From: Lasiosphaeria ovina
Lineage: Eukaryota; Ascomycota; Sordariomycetes; Sordariales; Lasiosphaeriaceae
NCBI GenBank assembly: GCA_033439765.1
Contig: JAULSN010000007.1
Span: 2,976,001 to 3,040,000 of the forward strand
Length of the DNA stretch: 64,000 nt
Direction of reading: 5' to 3'
Shown here: positions 10,937-22,425 of the stretch, one piece after another
Numbering within the stretch: the first letter of the stretch is position 1
How the letters are laid out: every line of letters begins with the position of its first letter
Made by a program: the position numbers and the translations under genes
Notes under the pieces: generated by a model
Told to the model about the DNA's origin: nothing
The model's database searches: none
What the model saw: the letters and a program-made list of their open reading frames with translations, nothing else

Positions 10937-12049
10937 TCAGTCTTCATCCTCATGTTCCCACCACGAAATGCTGTCCCAGACAGCATGGCCAAAATCATCC
11001 ACAACCGGCTCGTCCCCGTAGCCCCAATACAGAGATCCGTGATAGATGTCGGCACAGCGGTAGTAGGCGAGTGGGTGGTGGCGCTGCTTGTCGAGCCACA
11101 GCGGGAGGCCTGAAAAGAACTCGCGACCCGTGGGGAAGATGCCGCCGACCGGCACCACCGGCCCGTCGATGACCTGGCACCGCCGGAAGCCTTGCGCAAT
11201 CAACCGATACAGCGCCGCGCGTAGCTGGGTGCCGCCGTTATCTCCGTTTCGCCGCGGAAGCACCCAGCAGTCGACGCCCAAATCCTTCTTGATCATCTTC
11301 TCCGGTTTGGATGCCCGGAATTGCAGAATGAGCAGGGTGTGGCCGTCGAAGCAGAATACCTGTGGACACTGGTACATGCATGCGTATCTGCAGCCAAATC
11401 AGGATCAGCCATCAGAAATCCACTATTACCGCGATATAACATATCGCGAACCGATCCAAACCTACCCTCGCAGCTCTCTGGAGAGTGTCTTCTGCGCGTC
11501 GCTCCTCAGCTTGCCGCTCTGCCACTCGGCGGCGTCAATCATGCAGTGTTTGAACTCGCCAACAGCAACCGGAATCTTCTGTATCGGCACGTTCATTGCA
11601 ATAGTGTAGGTCGAGTCGGCAACCTGGTGGCGTGACTGCGAGAAATGCGTCGCCCTCATTTGCGAGTTTTGCAGGACCATTGGGTGGGTCGGCCACGCGG
11701 CAAGGACGACGTCCGAGATCTCAGCGTTGAACCACGTCGCGACGTCTGCTTCCGTGTCGATGCGCCAGACGCGCCGGTTCGGATACGTGCCCGGCTGCGA
11801 CAGCCGCAGCTCGTCGTCTTCGAGCAGGGGGAGGAAAGGCCCGTCAAAGGTGCCGTAGCACTCGCCCTCGACTACGTATGTATGGACAGCGAGGCTGGAT
11901 ATCGGCTCGTAAGCATGGGCCCAGTCTTTTGCCTTGCTATTTTCGGAGGTGGACTGCGTTGTGATTACGGGGTTAGTCGGGAATGTGTATATCAGCTCCT
12001 TTGCTGTAACCTCGCAGTGTTCGCAATACTCGATGTCCGGGGTTTCCAT
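10937..12049 (-). CDS. Fungal protein of unknown function, possible PD-(D/E)XK fold
   Basis: Two exons on the minus strand, 12049-11466 and 11387-10937, 344 residues; the 78-base intron has a GTAGGT donor and CAG acceptor and joins a split Gly codon. I recognise the protein as a recurrent uncharacterised fungal type. Residues about 100-240 show: a helix with NAEISDVVLAAW; a strand around STYTIAM; a strand VAVGEFKH carrying an E-x-K; a helix (AEWQSGKL to LSREL); and a strand PQVFCFDGHTLLILQFRAS. This order (helix, strands, ExK, helix, strand) matches the core of PD-(D/E)XK nucleases, but no function is shown and the fold is my inference. The C-terminal third (LYRLIAQGFRRCQ, then a W/Y-rich end WDSISWWEHEDED) is also conserved in style. 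No signal peptide. Confidence 0.75.
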
Positions 12050-13085
12050 TTTGGATCATTCAATTAAATCGACCTTGAAGGGGAATAGTATTGTGAATTG
12101 TTGTCAAGTGTAACAAAGGTGCGCATGTTAATTTTCGGTCCAGGGATTAATAGTTAAATATCTACAAAGAGCAGGCTTTAAATGGGAATAAAGTACAACG
12201 TTGAAAGGAGTAATAGTTAGCATGGTGGCGACAATGTCAACAGGCGCTGTTATGCATGACTCGGATTCTTCAAGTGGAAATATTTCCGTTGGGTGTCGAC
12301 CCAGCTATATACGGAAATACAAACAGGCTCCTGGTATGTGTATCACAGGTTTGCAAGTGGCCAGGGCACACAAGGATGCCAAGGAGAGCCCAGCAGGTCG
12401 ACATATGTTTGCTTCATTATTATCCTTTACTATGAGCCTCATTGTGTTGTTTGCTAAACCCCGTTGCAAATAACTGATGTGATCCTGTTACACAATGCCC
12501 AAGCTCAGTGACTCACGGCGTCGCAGTCACTTTGGCGGCTCAACTTCGCACCGTAGCCAGGTCGAGTTATCACGTATTAGTTTCAGTTGATTACCTATTC
12601 TAATTTCTCGTAATTTGGTGCCTCTACGGCGCCTTCATCAGGTGTCCAGCGGTTATCACAGCGTTAGTTGCGGTGCGACGCTCACTGCTTACTTTGAGTG
12701 AAGTGTTTAGCTTTTCCAATCACTACCGCAACGGTTGCTTCTATTTGTTTAGACTTCCACTAAAACCGAACGGCCTAGAACGCCCGCTGAAATTCCTGAT
12801 CAGATAGACTGCACTCTTGGTACCAAGTCTTTCTCCAAGTTTCCCGTTCGAATGTGTATTCAGGACCTCGACCCCGACTCAGTTCGGGGATAATCGTCAT
12901 AAAACCATCTTTCTGTTCATCTCTTGCATAACACAACCCTACCACACTTTCACCTCTAGCCTAAAATCCTGGCATCATCCCCTTACTCCGTAGCTGATGC
13001 TCCTACTTATTTCTCTAGACTTATTTCTAGGCTTGTGACCCCTCGCACAATGCGCGCAAATATCGTGATTCAAAGCTTCTTAGTC
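12050..13085. other. Intergenic
   Basis: No gene supported. Contains the promoter side of the gene starting at 12049 and the 3' flank of the small Cys-rich gene on the minus strand. Confidence 0.45.
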
Positions 13086-13346
13086 TCAATTTTCGTAGTG
13101 TTCTGGATAGTTTTCCATCTGGCTCTTGGTCGGTGAGTAGCTGGTTGAAATGGACGCTACACAGGGGTTCCACCTTGTATCATTCCAAGGTTTGCGTCCC
13201 TGGAATTTGCCTTTTTTTCTGGCATACCAGCCGCGTTCTTTTGGAAATATGCTGGAGTTATCGCAAATATAATGGCTATGGGAACACGCGGCATTATCCC
13301 GACTTGGGCACATACAAACCGTGGATATCGTAGTCTTATTGCACAT
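13086..13346 (-). CDS. Small Cys-rich MCxK-family protein, copy 1 (shorter)
   Basis: Single-exon frame of 86 residues on the minus strand. It aligns with the proteins at 26241 and 27559: start MCNKTT, then CxCPxR, CxH, GWxxR, WNxxxWxPC, a short xSIST stretch and a PEHYE near the end. Compared with the copy at 27559 it stops right after PEHYEN and lacks the final CNHC segment of about 30 residues, so it may be a shortened or decaying copy. No signal peptide, no membrane segment. Conserved Cys/His pairs suggest metal binding or a disulfide-rich fold; function is unknown. It lies about 13 kb from the other two copies and on the opposite strand. Confidence 0.55.
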   Translation of the reverse strand: MCNKTTISTVCMCPSRDNAACSHSHYICDNSSIFPKERGWYARKKGKFQGRKPWNDTRWNPCVASISTSYSPTKSQMENYPEHYEN

Positions 13347-16300
13347 GATGCTGATTAGTTGTAGCGGTAAGTATATGTGTGGTGTAAAAGACTATGTAGT
13401 TGTATTTTGAGTGGAATTTGAAGCTCTGGATAAATATTCAAGCTGGATAGATAGCTACCAATTATACAAAGGGGTTAGAAGGTAAAAGCTGGGCTATTTA
13501 TATCAAATAAATAACCCGACTACCTTGATAGCCCTTAAGAACAAAACCACAGAACTCTTGATCCGGAGTTGGGGTATTGGCTCTGAAAAGACACGAGAAT
13601 ATGATTCGATTCAGCTAATTATTCTAATAAAGTAGCGCTTTCAACGTTCAGTGTGCCTGAAAGCATTTAAGTGAGTCCTACATAGCCATCAAGGATTAAT
13701 TGTTGGCAGATCCGGTGCTCATCACGCCATCATCAAGTCTCTTGACACTGGATCCCATATTTCTAACACTTGGTCATGCCTTGAACCGTATCAATAAATC
13801 TCACGATCGCAAATGCCAAAAGAAGAATGAAGGACGCGTGACTGGGATTTTCGGGCGTGAGTTATCACTACGGATGCGGGAACCCCTACGAAGCCACCAA
13901 GTCAAATGTAGATGCCAATTACAACATGTCAGGCTAGCGAACTGTTATATTGGGCTTATCAGTTATCTGTTCCCTTTTTGTCGGCTAGCTTTGACACAAC
14001 TAGGAACTGGGTTTGTCGATTTTGTTTTCGTTGGGTGCCAGATAGATTATGATTAGCAGCGAGAGATACCAAACAGAGATAGCAACCACACCTTTCTCCC
14101 TTCCGTCCTCTACTCCTTGCGAGTCACAGGTTGAAGGTAAAAAGCAGGAAACAGAAATCACGACGTCGTGTGAAAGCCCACTTTGGTACACCTTCCAACC
14201 CGGGCTCATGGGCGGTGCCGTTATCTCCCACGGCTTAGGCTATATTTCCTCATGTCCGCGTTGTATTGCGACTTGTGAAGCCGCGAGTCCCCAAAATGCC
14301 TCAGCCAGCCAATTAATCGCCAGAGCATTGCTCATGCGCCTCGGCGGCGCACCACGCCCTTGACACCACCACCCGCACCCGCAGCCAATAGCCGTGGGCG
14401 GGGTATCTGCGAAGATGTTTCCGTGCGGGATGTGTTGAGTTCGCCGGCCAGCAGGCGGACTTCGATAGACGAGCAGACAGGTTGACGCCGTGTTGAAGTT
14501 GGGGGTGGGGGCGAAGAACACGTACATTGTCTGTGCAACACTGCAAAGCAAGCTGCTTGGCAGCTTCTGAGTCTGTGTACGCACGCGAACCAATAAGCCC
14601 GTCCCGAGGAGAAGGTTTAGATGGGTGTCAGGGGTGCATATGCCGGGGGCAAACGGTAGTCTGCCACGCCTTGCTTGGGTTACACGTTCAATATATATCG
14701 CGCCGCCGGATGCCCCCCTCCACCTGTGCCTGGCTGCACTCGCGGCTTTTATCACAAGCTCTGGCCCGCAGTGGTATCGCGAGTTGCCCAATCATGCGCG
14801 GAGCTGCGGTAGCAGGTTGCATCAAGTTCCAGTTCAAGTGTGCCGTCGTCGTCTGTCCGGGCTTGAGATGGTGAGGGGGCGGGCTCAAGGTCGTGCTGTC
14901 GACAACTTTGTTCGCAATAATCTATGACATGCATGGTAGGATCAATCGCCGACCACTTTCCCGGTGTTCGGGACAGGGTGCTCATTTAGTTGATGGTAGG
15001 CTGGTTACCTAGGGACTTAAACTCAACTTTGGAACGCCCAAGAAGCATCTTCAACCTCGCAAAACTCATAAGGGTGGGATATTTAAAAGCTTAGCCAGTC
15101 ATTAATGATCATGATTAGGGGCGGGGAAAACGTCGCGTGCAGCGGCAATGCATCACCGTGGCCGTGGCGCTCGCCCACATCTAAACTCGGCCTGTCTCTG
15201 CATCCGTGTGCCGCAGCCGAGGGCCTTTGGCCGTCTCGGAGTCGTAACCTCGCCACCTAGTCACTTGCACGTCTTGCAGGATTCTTGATGTCCAGAGACC
15301 TAGAGCAGGCTGGCATCCCGTAGAGCGTGAGAGCCTGCAGATGCTCCCTGAGACGCAGAAGGGGTTTTCTGTCCGAGCTTCTTGTTTTGTTGTCATTATT
15401 TCGATGCCGAAATCAGCGAAGTTGCCCGCTCGGATGTAACGGAAGCAAAATACTGCAGGAGAGTGGCAGAGTCTTGTGTGTCTTGAGCGGTCTAGCATGC
15501 TGAACAACGGCGAGCTGTCTTGGCGGGCGAGAGCAAGGAGGCAGAAGGTTCACAGGCGGGACGGAAGAGAGAGTTGCGAGAGAGAGGTGATCCATGCCGT
15601 GCACCGTGTATTCGTTTTTGGAATCATGTTGCAACATTCATCGCTTCGCTGGCTGTGCCGCAAAGTGGTTCAAAAATTGTCTCCCTTTAGAGCTTTCAGG
15701 GACCGAGTATCCCTTGGCTGCAGTCGGCAGATGATTCCCTTCCGAGTAGAACGGCCTCCACTGAAAATTTGCTCGAAGCCGGTGAAACCGTGCAAAGTCA
15801 GCTGACGTGATGGGCCAGCTGTTGTGCACGCACCCGACGTCGTTCGATTTGTAAGGCCGGACGTTTGATGACAGCGTCTCTTGCCTCTGTAAAGTGAGGC
15901 TATGTTGGGCGACTTGCCACTGTATTACAGCACTCACTCATACCTAATTACCCGGAAACCTAGGCCGTCAGACGGTGCCCCCTGGAAAAGAGGGACGAAA
16001 AGAGAGCTTCCAAATCGCAGCCTAGATGCAACTGCCGATATTGTCGGCCTGTCTAGCGACATCAAATGTTGGTTCTGGGATCCGGGTTGCGGACGGTGTG
16101 CAACATGTGTGACGAATGGCATCCCAGATGGCCCCCAGATGGCCCCCAGATGGCCCCCAGATGGCAGCATGCAGATTCTTCATGGCAGGAAAATAGTCTG
16201 CAGGTCCTCGGCCATAAAACCACCATATTTGGTCCAGGCTCGAGGAGATGGACAGCCACGGGCTTCAAAAAAGCAGCCCTGCCCGAGCAGGCGACGGGAG

Positions 16301-17892
16301 GAGCGTGAGGTTCCCATGATTGCAAAATTGCGGTAACCGATGAGCAGGAAACTCCAGCGTATTTTTACCGCATCCTTTCGGCAGTTGCGATTTTCCAGCG
16401 CCTGTATTGGTTCTGGGTGGAGGAATCGTGGGGTCTGGTCGGACGAGCTCCGTGACGGGAGTGGAGGACGCCCGGTGAGGCCCCGATAAGCACTCCGTAC
16501 TGTCAGTACATACAGGCCCGCGGCAACGGTATCCCACGGACGTTGGAGCATCCATTGCCATCAACCCAGCCGCATCCGTTGTTTAACTCGACGAGCATTT
16601 TCCCATCTGGCTTGTTCTGTGCCATCCGACCTACGGATGCCCAAAGTACCCAATTATGTAAGAGGCAGCAAATCCGTGTTGTGTTGGATGGGACGCGCTG
16701 CGAAAGCGGAACACTCCCACTGGGGGCGGGACAGGGTTGGGTGCTCTGCCGCTCTGACTCCACTGCCCTGTCTGACTGAATCATCCATTATCAAACCCGC
16801 CGCAGGATCCTCTGCTCCTACCCACGCCACGGCACAGACACATGTACGATCCCGTCTCTTGGGATGCCCCGCTCTATTAATAATCTGCCCGGGGCTCTTT
16901 CCGGTATTTACCTTGCCTCCCAGCTGGTCGGTAGCCGTTTTCGTCGGTTGAGCTTGGGTATTTCGCAGGATGTGTTCCAACTCAGGTTGTGCGAGATGGG
17001 GTCTTAAAAGGCTACCACGCTACTCCGTACGGTCGGATACGAGGTACTGTATGTACGATACTCAAACCCTTCTACAAAAATGCCATGCGCAGAGCCTTTC
17101 GATGTTGTGAGACGGTGCACAAACCCCCATCAGTTTTCGTCTTGCCGCAACGGTTGCCGCTGGGAGGCATTGGTCGAGCTTTTCGTCACGGGTCGATGGA
17201 TGCAACTTGTCGGGCGGCCAAGAGCTGTGATGCTGTGGCGTGGGGAATTATTGCGCTGCTGTGTAAGGTCCCATACATACGCCAATGTAGCGGCTTGGAT
17301 ATTCCGTACAGCGGTTGGTGTAGTGAGTGTGGCCGCCAAGGCACTGTAAGGCGCTGTTCAATTGACGCTACCTTGGAGATAACCAGGGGCTGTTTCAGAG
17401 GGTAGGTGGCTGGGACGGCCGTCCCTGTTCAAGGACTTCAGGATGCACCGTGGCAGCTGGGCCAGGCCAACTTGTGCCGTGAGGGAAGAGGCGGCAACGC
17501 TCCATTTTGGCGCTACTGAGTACCGTTCCTAGACGCTAGACGCGGCGCGAGCCCCGTTGCGGGATCGCCCCAGGTCTAGGTGAGATTGTAAGGTTGCAGC
17601 TGGAGGGAAAACACTAACAGCCTCAGCTATAACCCAGAAAGCTTGACTTTGCGCCTTTCACCTCTCAAACTTTGCTGAAGCGTCGCCCAAAGAAAGCATC
17701 GCCCACGAGAGATAATATGTATCCTGTCGGCCCCCGGGCTGCCGGTGTTGACGATCCCCCTCTCTTTACCAACTCCATTATGTACATACTGTAAGCAAGC
17801 AGTGGAGTAAGGAGACCGTGCCGCCTTTGCAACACACTGAACTAAGACTGTACTCGCCTCATCACACCGATAAACTACCACCTCGGCCGGCC
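13347..17892. other. Long gene-free block (4.5 kb)
   Basis: I find no supported gene. Open frames up to about 180 codons occur (for example 14240-14791 on the minus strand) but overlap others on both strands and show no family pattern or splice logic. It contains a short tandem repeat at 16125-16165 and the word TACTCCGTA at 17021-17029. The last part is the promoter of the SAT4-like gene. Confidence 0.4.
16125..16165 (+). repeat. 11-base tandem repeat
   Basis: Unit CAGATGGCCCC occurs three times exactly (16125-16135, 16136-16146, 16147-16157), followed by a partial fourth copy CAGATGGC. A simple slippage-type minisatellite in non-coding DNA. Confidence 0.9.
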
Positions 17893-18935
17893 ATGACGCT
17901 CTATCCGCCCTCCATCGTACTGCCGATATATGGCGTCTTCACTGGCGTCGGGATCGTGCTCACCTGCCTGAGGTTCTGGGTGCGACTCTCGTACGCGCCG
18001 CAGCCGTTCCCCAACAACAAGCTCTATCTGGACGACTACTTCATCGTGCTTGGGCTGGTGGTCGTGTGCGCGTGCACGGGCATCCAGTTCTACAATGGCA
18101 TCGAGGGCGGCGCGGGCGCCGCCATCTCGGCCCACTCCAAGGACGACGAGGCCCTCGTCGAGCTCAAGGTCGACTTCACCATGATCGTCATCGAGAAGAT
18201 CGCCTTTGGCGCCATCAAGCTGTCGCTGCTGTACCTGTTCCGCCGCATTATTGGCTTCTGGGACAGCTTCCGCCGCTACAACAACGTCCTCATCGTCTTG
18301 ATCGTCGCCTGGACCCTGTCCTTCTTCCTTGCCGACCTGCTCCTCTGCGGCACCCACCCGGAGCTCGAGGTCGGGCTCGACCAGCAGGCCGCGGCCCGTG
18401 GCTGCGGAGACAAGGGCGCCTTGTTGATCGCCTTTGCTGCTACGAGCGTCGTGACTGATCTGCTCGTCTTGGTCCTACCCCTGCCGTACATCTGGAGACT
18501 GCCGCAGCGGCCAGCCAAGAAAGTCATGGTCTGCTTCGTGTTTCTCTTGGGCGGCATGTAAGTTTTCCCCAATGCCACTTTCCCCCCCATCATTAGACGT
18601 CGGCTAACCATTGTGTGTTGTCCAACAGATCAACTCTGGCTGGGATTCTGCGACTAGTCTTCCTGTCTGTCGCCTATCCCACCGGGAGGCTGAACTTTGG
18701 GTACGTGTCCCGACCTGGTGACAAGGGGCCGTACATACTGCAGGCCTTCAACCCAACATTCTGGGTCATGGTGGAGATGTGCCTGGGAGTCTGGGCCGCC
18801 AACCTCCCTGCCCTTGCTCCCCTGGTGCGGGGCATCAACGAAAAATACAAAGCCAGCAGCTTGTATAGAAAGCTGTCGAGCTCGGGTCTATCAGAGTCTG
18901 CCATGAAGTCCAGCTCTAATAAATCCGTTGTTTAA
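17893..18935 (+). CDS. SAT4/PTH11-like integral membrane protein
   Basis: Two exons, 17893-18557 and 18629-18935, 323 residues; the intron has a GTAAGT donor and an ACAG acceptor and splits an Ile codon. The ATG at 17893 has context GGCC before it and is the first in-frame ATG. The protein has seven hydrophobic segments in the fungal 'rhodopsin domain' (SAT4) pattern: a first helix ending in RFWVRLSY, the acidic LDDYFIVLGL at the start of helix 2, KLSLLYLFRRI, DLLLCGTHPEL, and VLPLPYIWRLPQRPAKKV before helix 6. Family members are plasma-membrane proteins; PTH11-type ones act as receptors, but this copy has no CFEM domain and a short Ser-rich tail. Role unknown. Confidence 0.85.
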
Positions 18936-20315
18936 TTATCTTGCACTGCATCTGGGATGTCGGCGAATGCGGGTTGCAGCCTTTTTGGAGTTGGGTTGTT
19001 CTTCTGGCTTGGCCGGATTGGGTGGCTGGAGTTTGTCGTGTAAATATGTATTTATGGTCCTGATACTGAACAATGATGACTGAATGACACGTTACACATC
19101 GTGTGCTCCCGACGCTGTATGCAAAGTGAGGTGTGTAGAATCATGATAGTGAGCAGTGGGACGGACTATGGCCAAGGGATAAGGAGGTCTTCCGTCTTGC
19201 TCAACGATGAGTGTCTCTGACCGAACCCAAACAAGGGCATTTGGTCCGACGTGGTGGTCTAGAGACTTCAGATGTGGCCGAATTGAGGCCGGCCATTGTT
19301 ACATTGTGGTGAATTATGTTTATCCTGTGCTTTCCAAAACTAGCAACTTTATAGGTCTAGACGCATACCTTTTTCGACGTACGAAATAGGGGCTCGGCTG
19401 GAAGTTGATGAGGAGCGCAAATTGCGGATCGATGATGATGGCCAAGCCAGCAAGCAACCCAATGCCGAATATCGTGGTCGGGCGCCAGTTCCTCCGCTTT
19501 GTTCCATATTTCCATTAATTTCTCATCGACTTACGCCTTTCTCGGGAAGGATTTTAAAGCCGGGGAAGGAAAAAAAAAAGCGGGCAACAGTCTGTTTGCT
19601 GTGCTGCGTCGGCCCGGGCCCCGCGCTCCCAGGATCTCTCACCGATCGACGAAGATCGGATGTTGGCGCGAGGGGGACAGGGCAGGGTTCAGCTGGTGCT
19701 ATTTCAGGGCTCGCATTAACGCCTCGCTCCTGTTTCACAGGGCTGTCTGGGGTGGGGAGCTGGAGGCGCCTCACTGCTTATCGCTTGGCACGGACCAACT
19801 TCAGCCCACGCGCGCCGTTGATTTGTCGCTTTTCCCGAGACATGGAGCAGATCTGTTGAGATCGTGGGGAAAAGGTCTCGGCTGGTCCATTACAGCCGCG
19901 CTTATTGTGTCGTGCCGCTGGGCTGAGGCTGAACCAGGAACAACACTATGAGATGTAATCAATGCAGAATCAAGATCATGTTCCAGGGCGTCATGTCATG
20001 TCTTCGGCGACCAGACTCGCTCCTCCTCTGCCAAGATCAAAAGCCCATGACAAAGGTAGTAATATTCTTGCTCTGATGCTAAGCTTGAACTTGCATCTAC
20101 TCTACGTCTAATTTTACACAATCATCGGTCTTGCCGTCGGCTAGAAAATCAACAGCCTTGGCATCAGCAGGACGGCTCTCCACCGAGATTGGAAAAGGGG
20201 GTAGAGAAATATGCCGACAAGTCAACCGGGTCATCATGAAAGCAGCGGGGATGGCCTCGGGGAATCTGTCTCTCAACACTCGGACCTCTAGAGAAAAACG
20301 TTGTCGTGATCGTGG
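18936..20315. other. Intergenic
   Basis: No gene supported; open frames at 19422-19951 overlap each other in different frames and have no recognisable motifs. Confidence 0.45.
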
Positions 20316-20321
20316 TATAAA
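20316..20321 (+). promoter_or_regulatory. TATA box of the secreted acidic/cationic protein gene
   Basis: TATAAA at 20316-20321, 225 bases before the ATG at 20546. It is followed by a long CA-rich, ATG-poor leader with a CAACAACAAC run just before the start, typical of strongly expressed fungal secreted-protein genes. Confidence 0.5.
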
Positions 20322-20545
20322 GCGGCACTATCGCCATCGCCATCTCTCCTGCTTTGGATCATCACAGCAACATCAACAGCTTCTCTAGCCTTCACTTGCA
20401 CTTCACAACACTCACTCTTCAACTATCATTCAAGTACCAACTACCATCTTTCAGCTACAAGCTCCACGCTCCCTGCCAGCAACCCTCTTTATATCTCGTC
20501 GCAAAGCTAAAGAACAGTAATAACAACAACAACAACACCATCAAA

Positions 20546-21289
20546 ATGAAGTTCCAGCTCCTCGCCGCCGCCGCCGTTTCGTTCTTCGCAGCGGCCACTC
20601 TGGCCCTGCCCTCGCCCCAGGGCACCGGACCGCACGGCCTGATCCCCGACACGGACGACTGGGACGCCGAGACGGACGTCTTGGCCGCTCGCGCACCGAC
20701 GCCGACGGCTATCCCCGACGTCGCGGTGCCCGACGTGGGCGACTTCAACTTCACGGGCGACTTCGACTCCCCGCTCGACAAGCTGCTGGACCAGATCGAC
20801 GCGATCCCGGACGCCGTGCTCGAGGCCGGCGACGACGCCCTGCACAAGTACCTCGTCGACCACGGCATCCGCGCTCCCGACGCCAAGCTGCGCCGCGATG
20901 TCTTCGACGAGGCCGACTTTTCCGCCGTCGTTGCGCGCAGCGAGCTCGAGGCGCGCACTTCTGTCTGGAAGATTGCCAAGTGGTGAGTAGTTTATCCTGC
21001 CCCGATCCCCGCTCCTGGAATTGGCCTTGAGGGGCATGTCGAGGCTGACAAACACAACAAACACAGCGTCGCCGCCATTGTCAAGCTACTTGGTACCACG
21101 GCCATCCCCGCCGCCAAGCTGCTGCGCATCAAGAAGTACATCAAGCTCCTCGGCGGCGTCAAGAAGGCCGTCAAGCTGCTCCTCAAGGCCAAGACGCGCG
21201 CCCAGCGCCTCAAGCTCGGCGGCCAGGCCCTCGTCAAGCTGGCTGCAGAGCTGCTTGGCATCAGCTCCGTCAAGAAGAACTGCTTCTAG
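20546..21289 (+). CDS. Secreted protein with acidic pro-half and cationic helical half
   Basis: Two exons, 20546-20982 and 21067-21289, 219 residues. Start chosen at ATG 20546 (AAA context), which gives a clean signal peptide: MKF, hydrophobic residues 4-21, likely cleavage near LALPS. Residues 22-145 are acidic (by my count 26 Asp/Glu against 11 Lys/Arg), with one N-glycosylation site (NFT, 68-70). A Kex2-like KLRR lies at 114-117. Residues 146-219, almost exactly exon 2, have 17 Lys/Arg and a single Glu and form Leu/Lys amphipathic helices. The only two cysteines, C146 and C218, flank this part and could pair. The layout resembles precursors whose acidic pro-part keeps a membrane-active cationic peptide inactive, but no family is recognised; an effector or antimicrobial-type role is inference. 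The splice junction creates C146. Confidence 0.75.
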
Positions 21290-22425
21290 AGCACTAGTTC
21301 AGTGACTTCGCTGGAAATGGGAGTCTAGGTGTGGGTGTGGGGCGCTGGTGCGGCGCCGAAGTCGGCCGGCGGGAAGGGGTTGACGGAGAGAGTTGATTTC
21401 TTTGATCGTGTTTCTTTCCTCGGCTTGCTTCAGTCACTCGTTTGGTTCTTGCTGGCTTCCAACTTTTGTCACTCTTTGTTCTCTTTTGCGTTTCTTCTTT
21501 TTGCTTTTCATTCAACACATTCTTTTCGTTTGGCTTGGATTCGAGAGTTGATGCTTTGAAGTGGAGATTTGCTTGTGGGAGACAATAACCTGTTTTGCTC
21601 TTTGAACCCTATCCAACGCCTTGTGACTTTGTGTTTGGATTGAAATGTCTGCTGTTTAGTGCTACACAATTACCACAGCTTTGCCATTCTGCGACTTTCG
21701 TCAAGTTTCATGAGGGTTGCAGGGGAGTGACCAACCATTTGGGCGGCTTCACAGCTTTACGCATGGACATGACATGGTTCCTTACAATTTCACTCTAGTC
21801 AGGACTTCAATACGTTCATTTTCTAAAGTGGAGCAAGTAGAAATAAATGGACAAGACAAAAAATCGCAGGTCCCTTGCATAACTGCGACCCCACCAAAAG
21901 CAAATAGGCCAGCATGAGCAGTTATATACAATGTGCCTTCACGGCAGGACTCCCTCACCCTGCCGCCCCTCCGCGACGCCGATGCACGCGACTAGACCAC
22001 TTGCCATCGACGGTCCGAGGCCCACAGGGAGGCAAAACATTATGGACACGGGGGGTCGTAAAACAGCATCTGTCAGGGGAAGTCTAGGAAGTTTGTCGTG
22101 CAAAACCACTTCGGATATGGCGGTATCTATGGGAAAGCCACCCGTAGTCGGGCCGGGATTATGGGCCATTGACGACAAATGCACCTTCTGAGCACGCTTC
22201 GGTCTTTGACTTTCCTGTCTTGCTGCTTCCCAGTTTTTTCCTCGGACGCGACGGGGCTAGGTTCTCCATAAATGATGGGACACCTCATCATCGTCTGCTT
22301 CCTCAAGTACCCTAACGCCGCCGCCGTGTTTTGTTTACATGCTCTCTTTTCATCACGACATTTGATGACCCTAATCACCACATCATATACCCTGTACTGT
22401 TCTTGGACCAACAATTAACATCACA
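21290..22425. other. Intergenic
   Basis: 3' flank of the secreted-protein gene (T-rich at 21390-21540) and upstream region of the broken dehydrogenase. No gene supported. Confidence 0.5.

Noticed and set aside
14240..14791. 183-codon frame on the minus strand
   Set aside because: Low-complexity, basic, no family pattern; overlaps other frames of similar quality.
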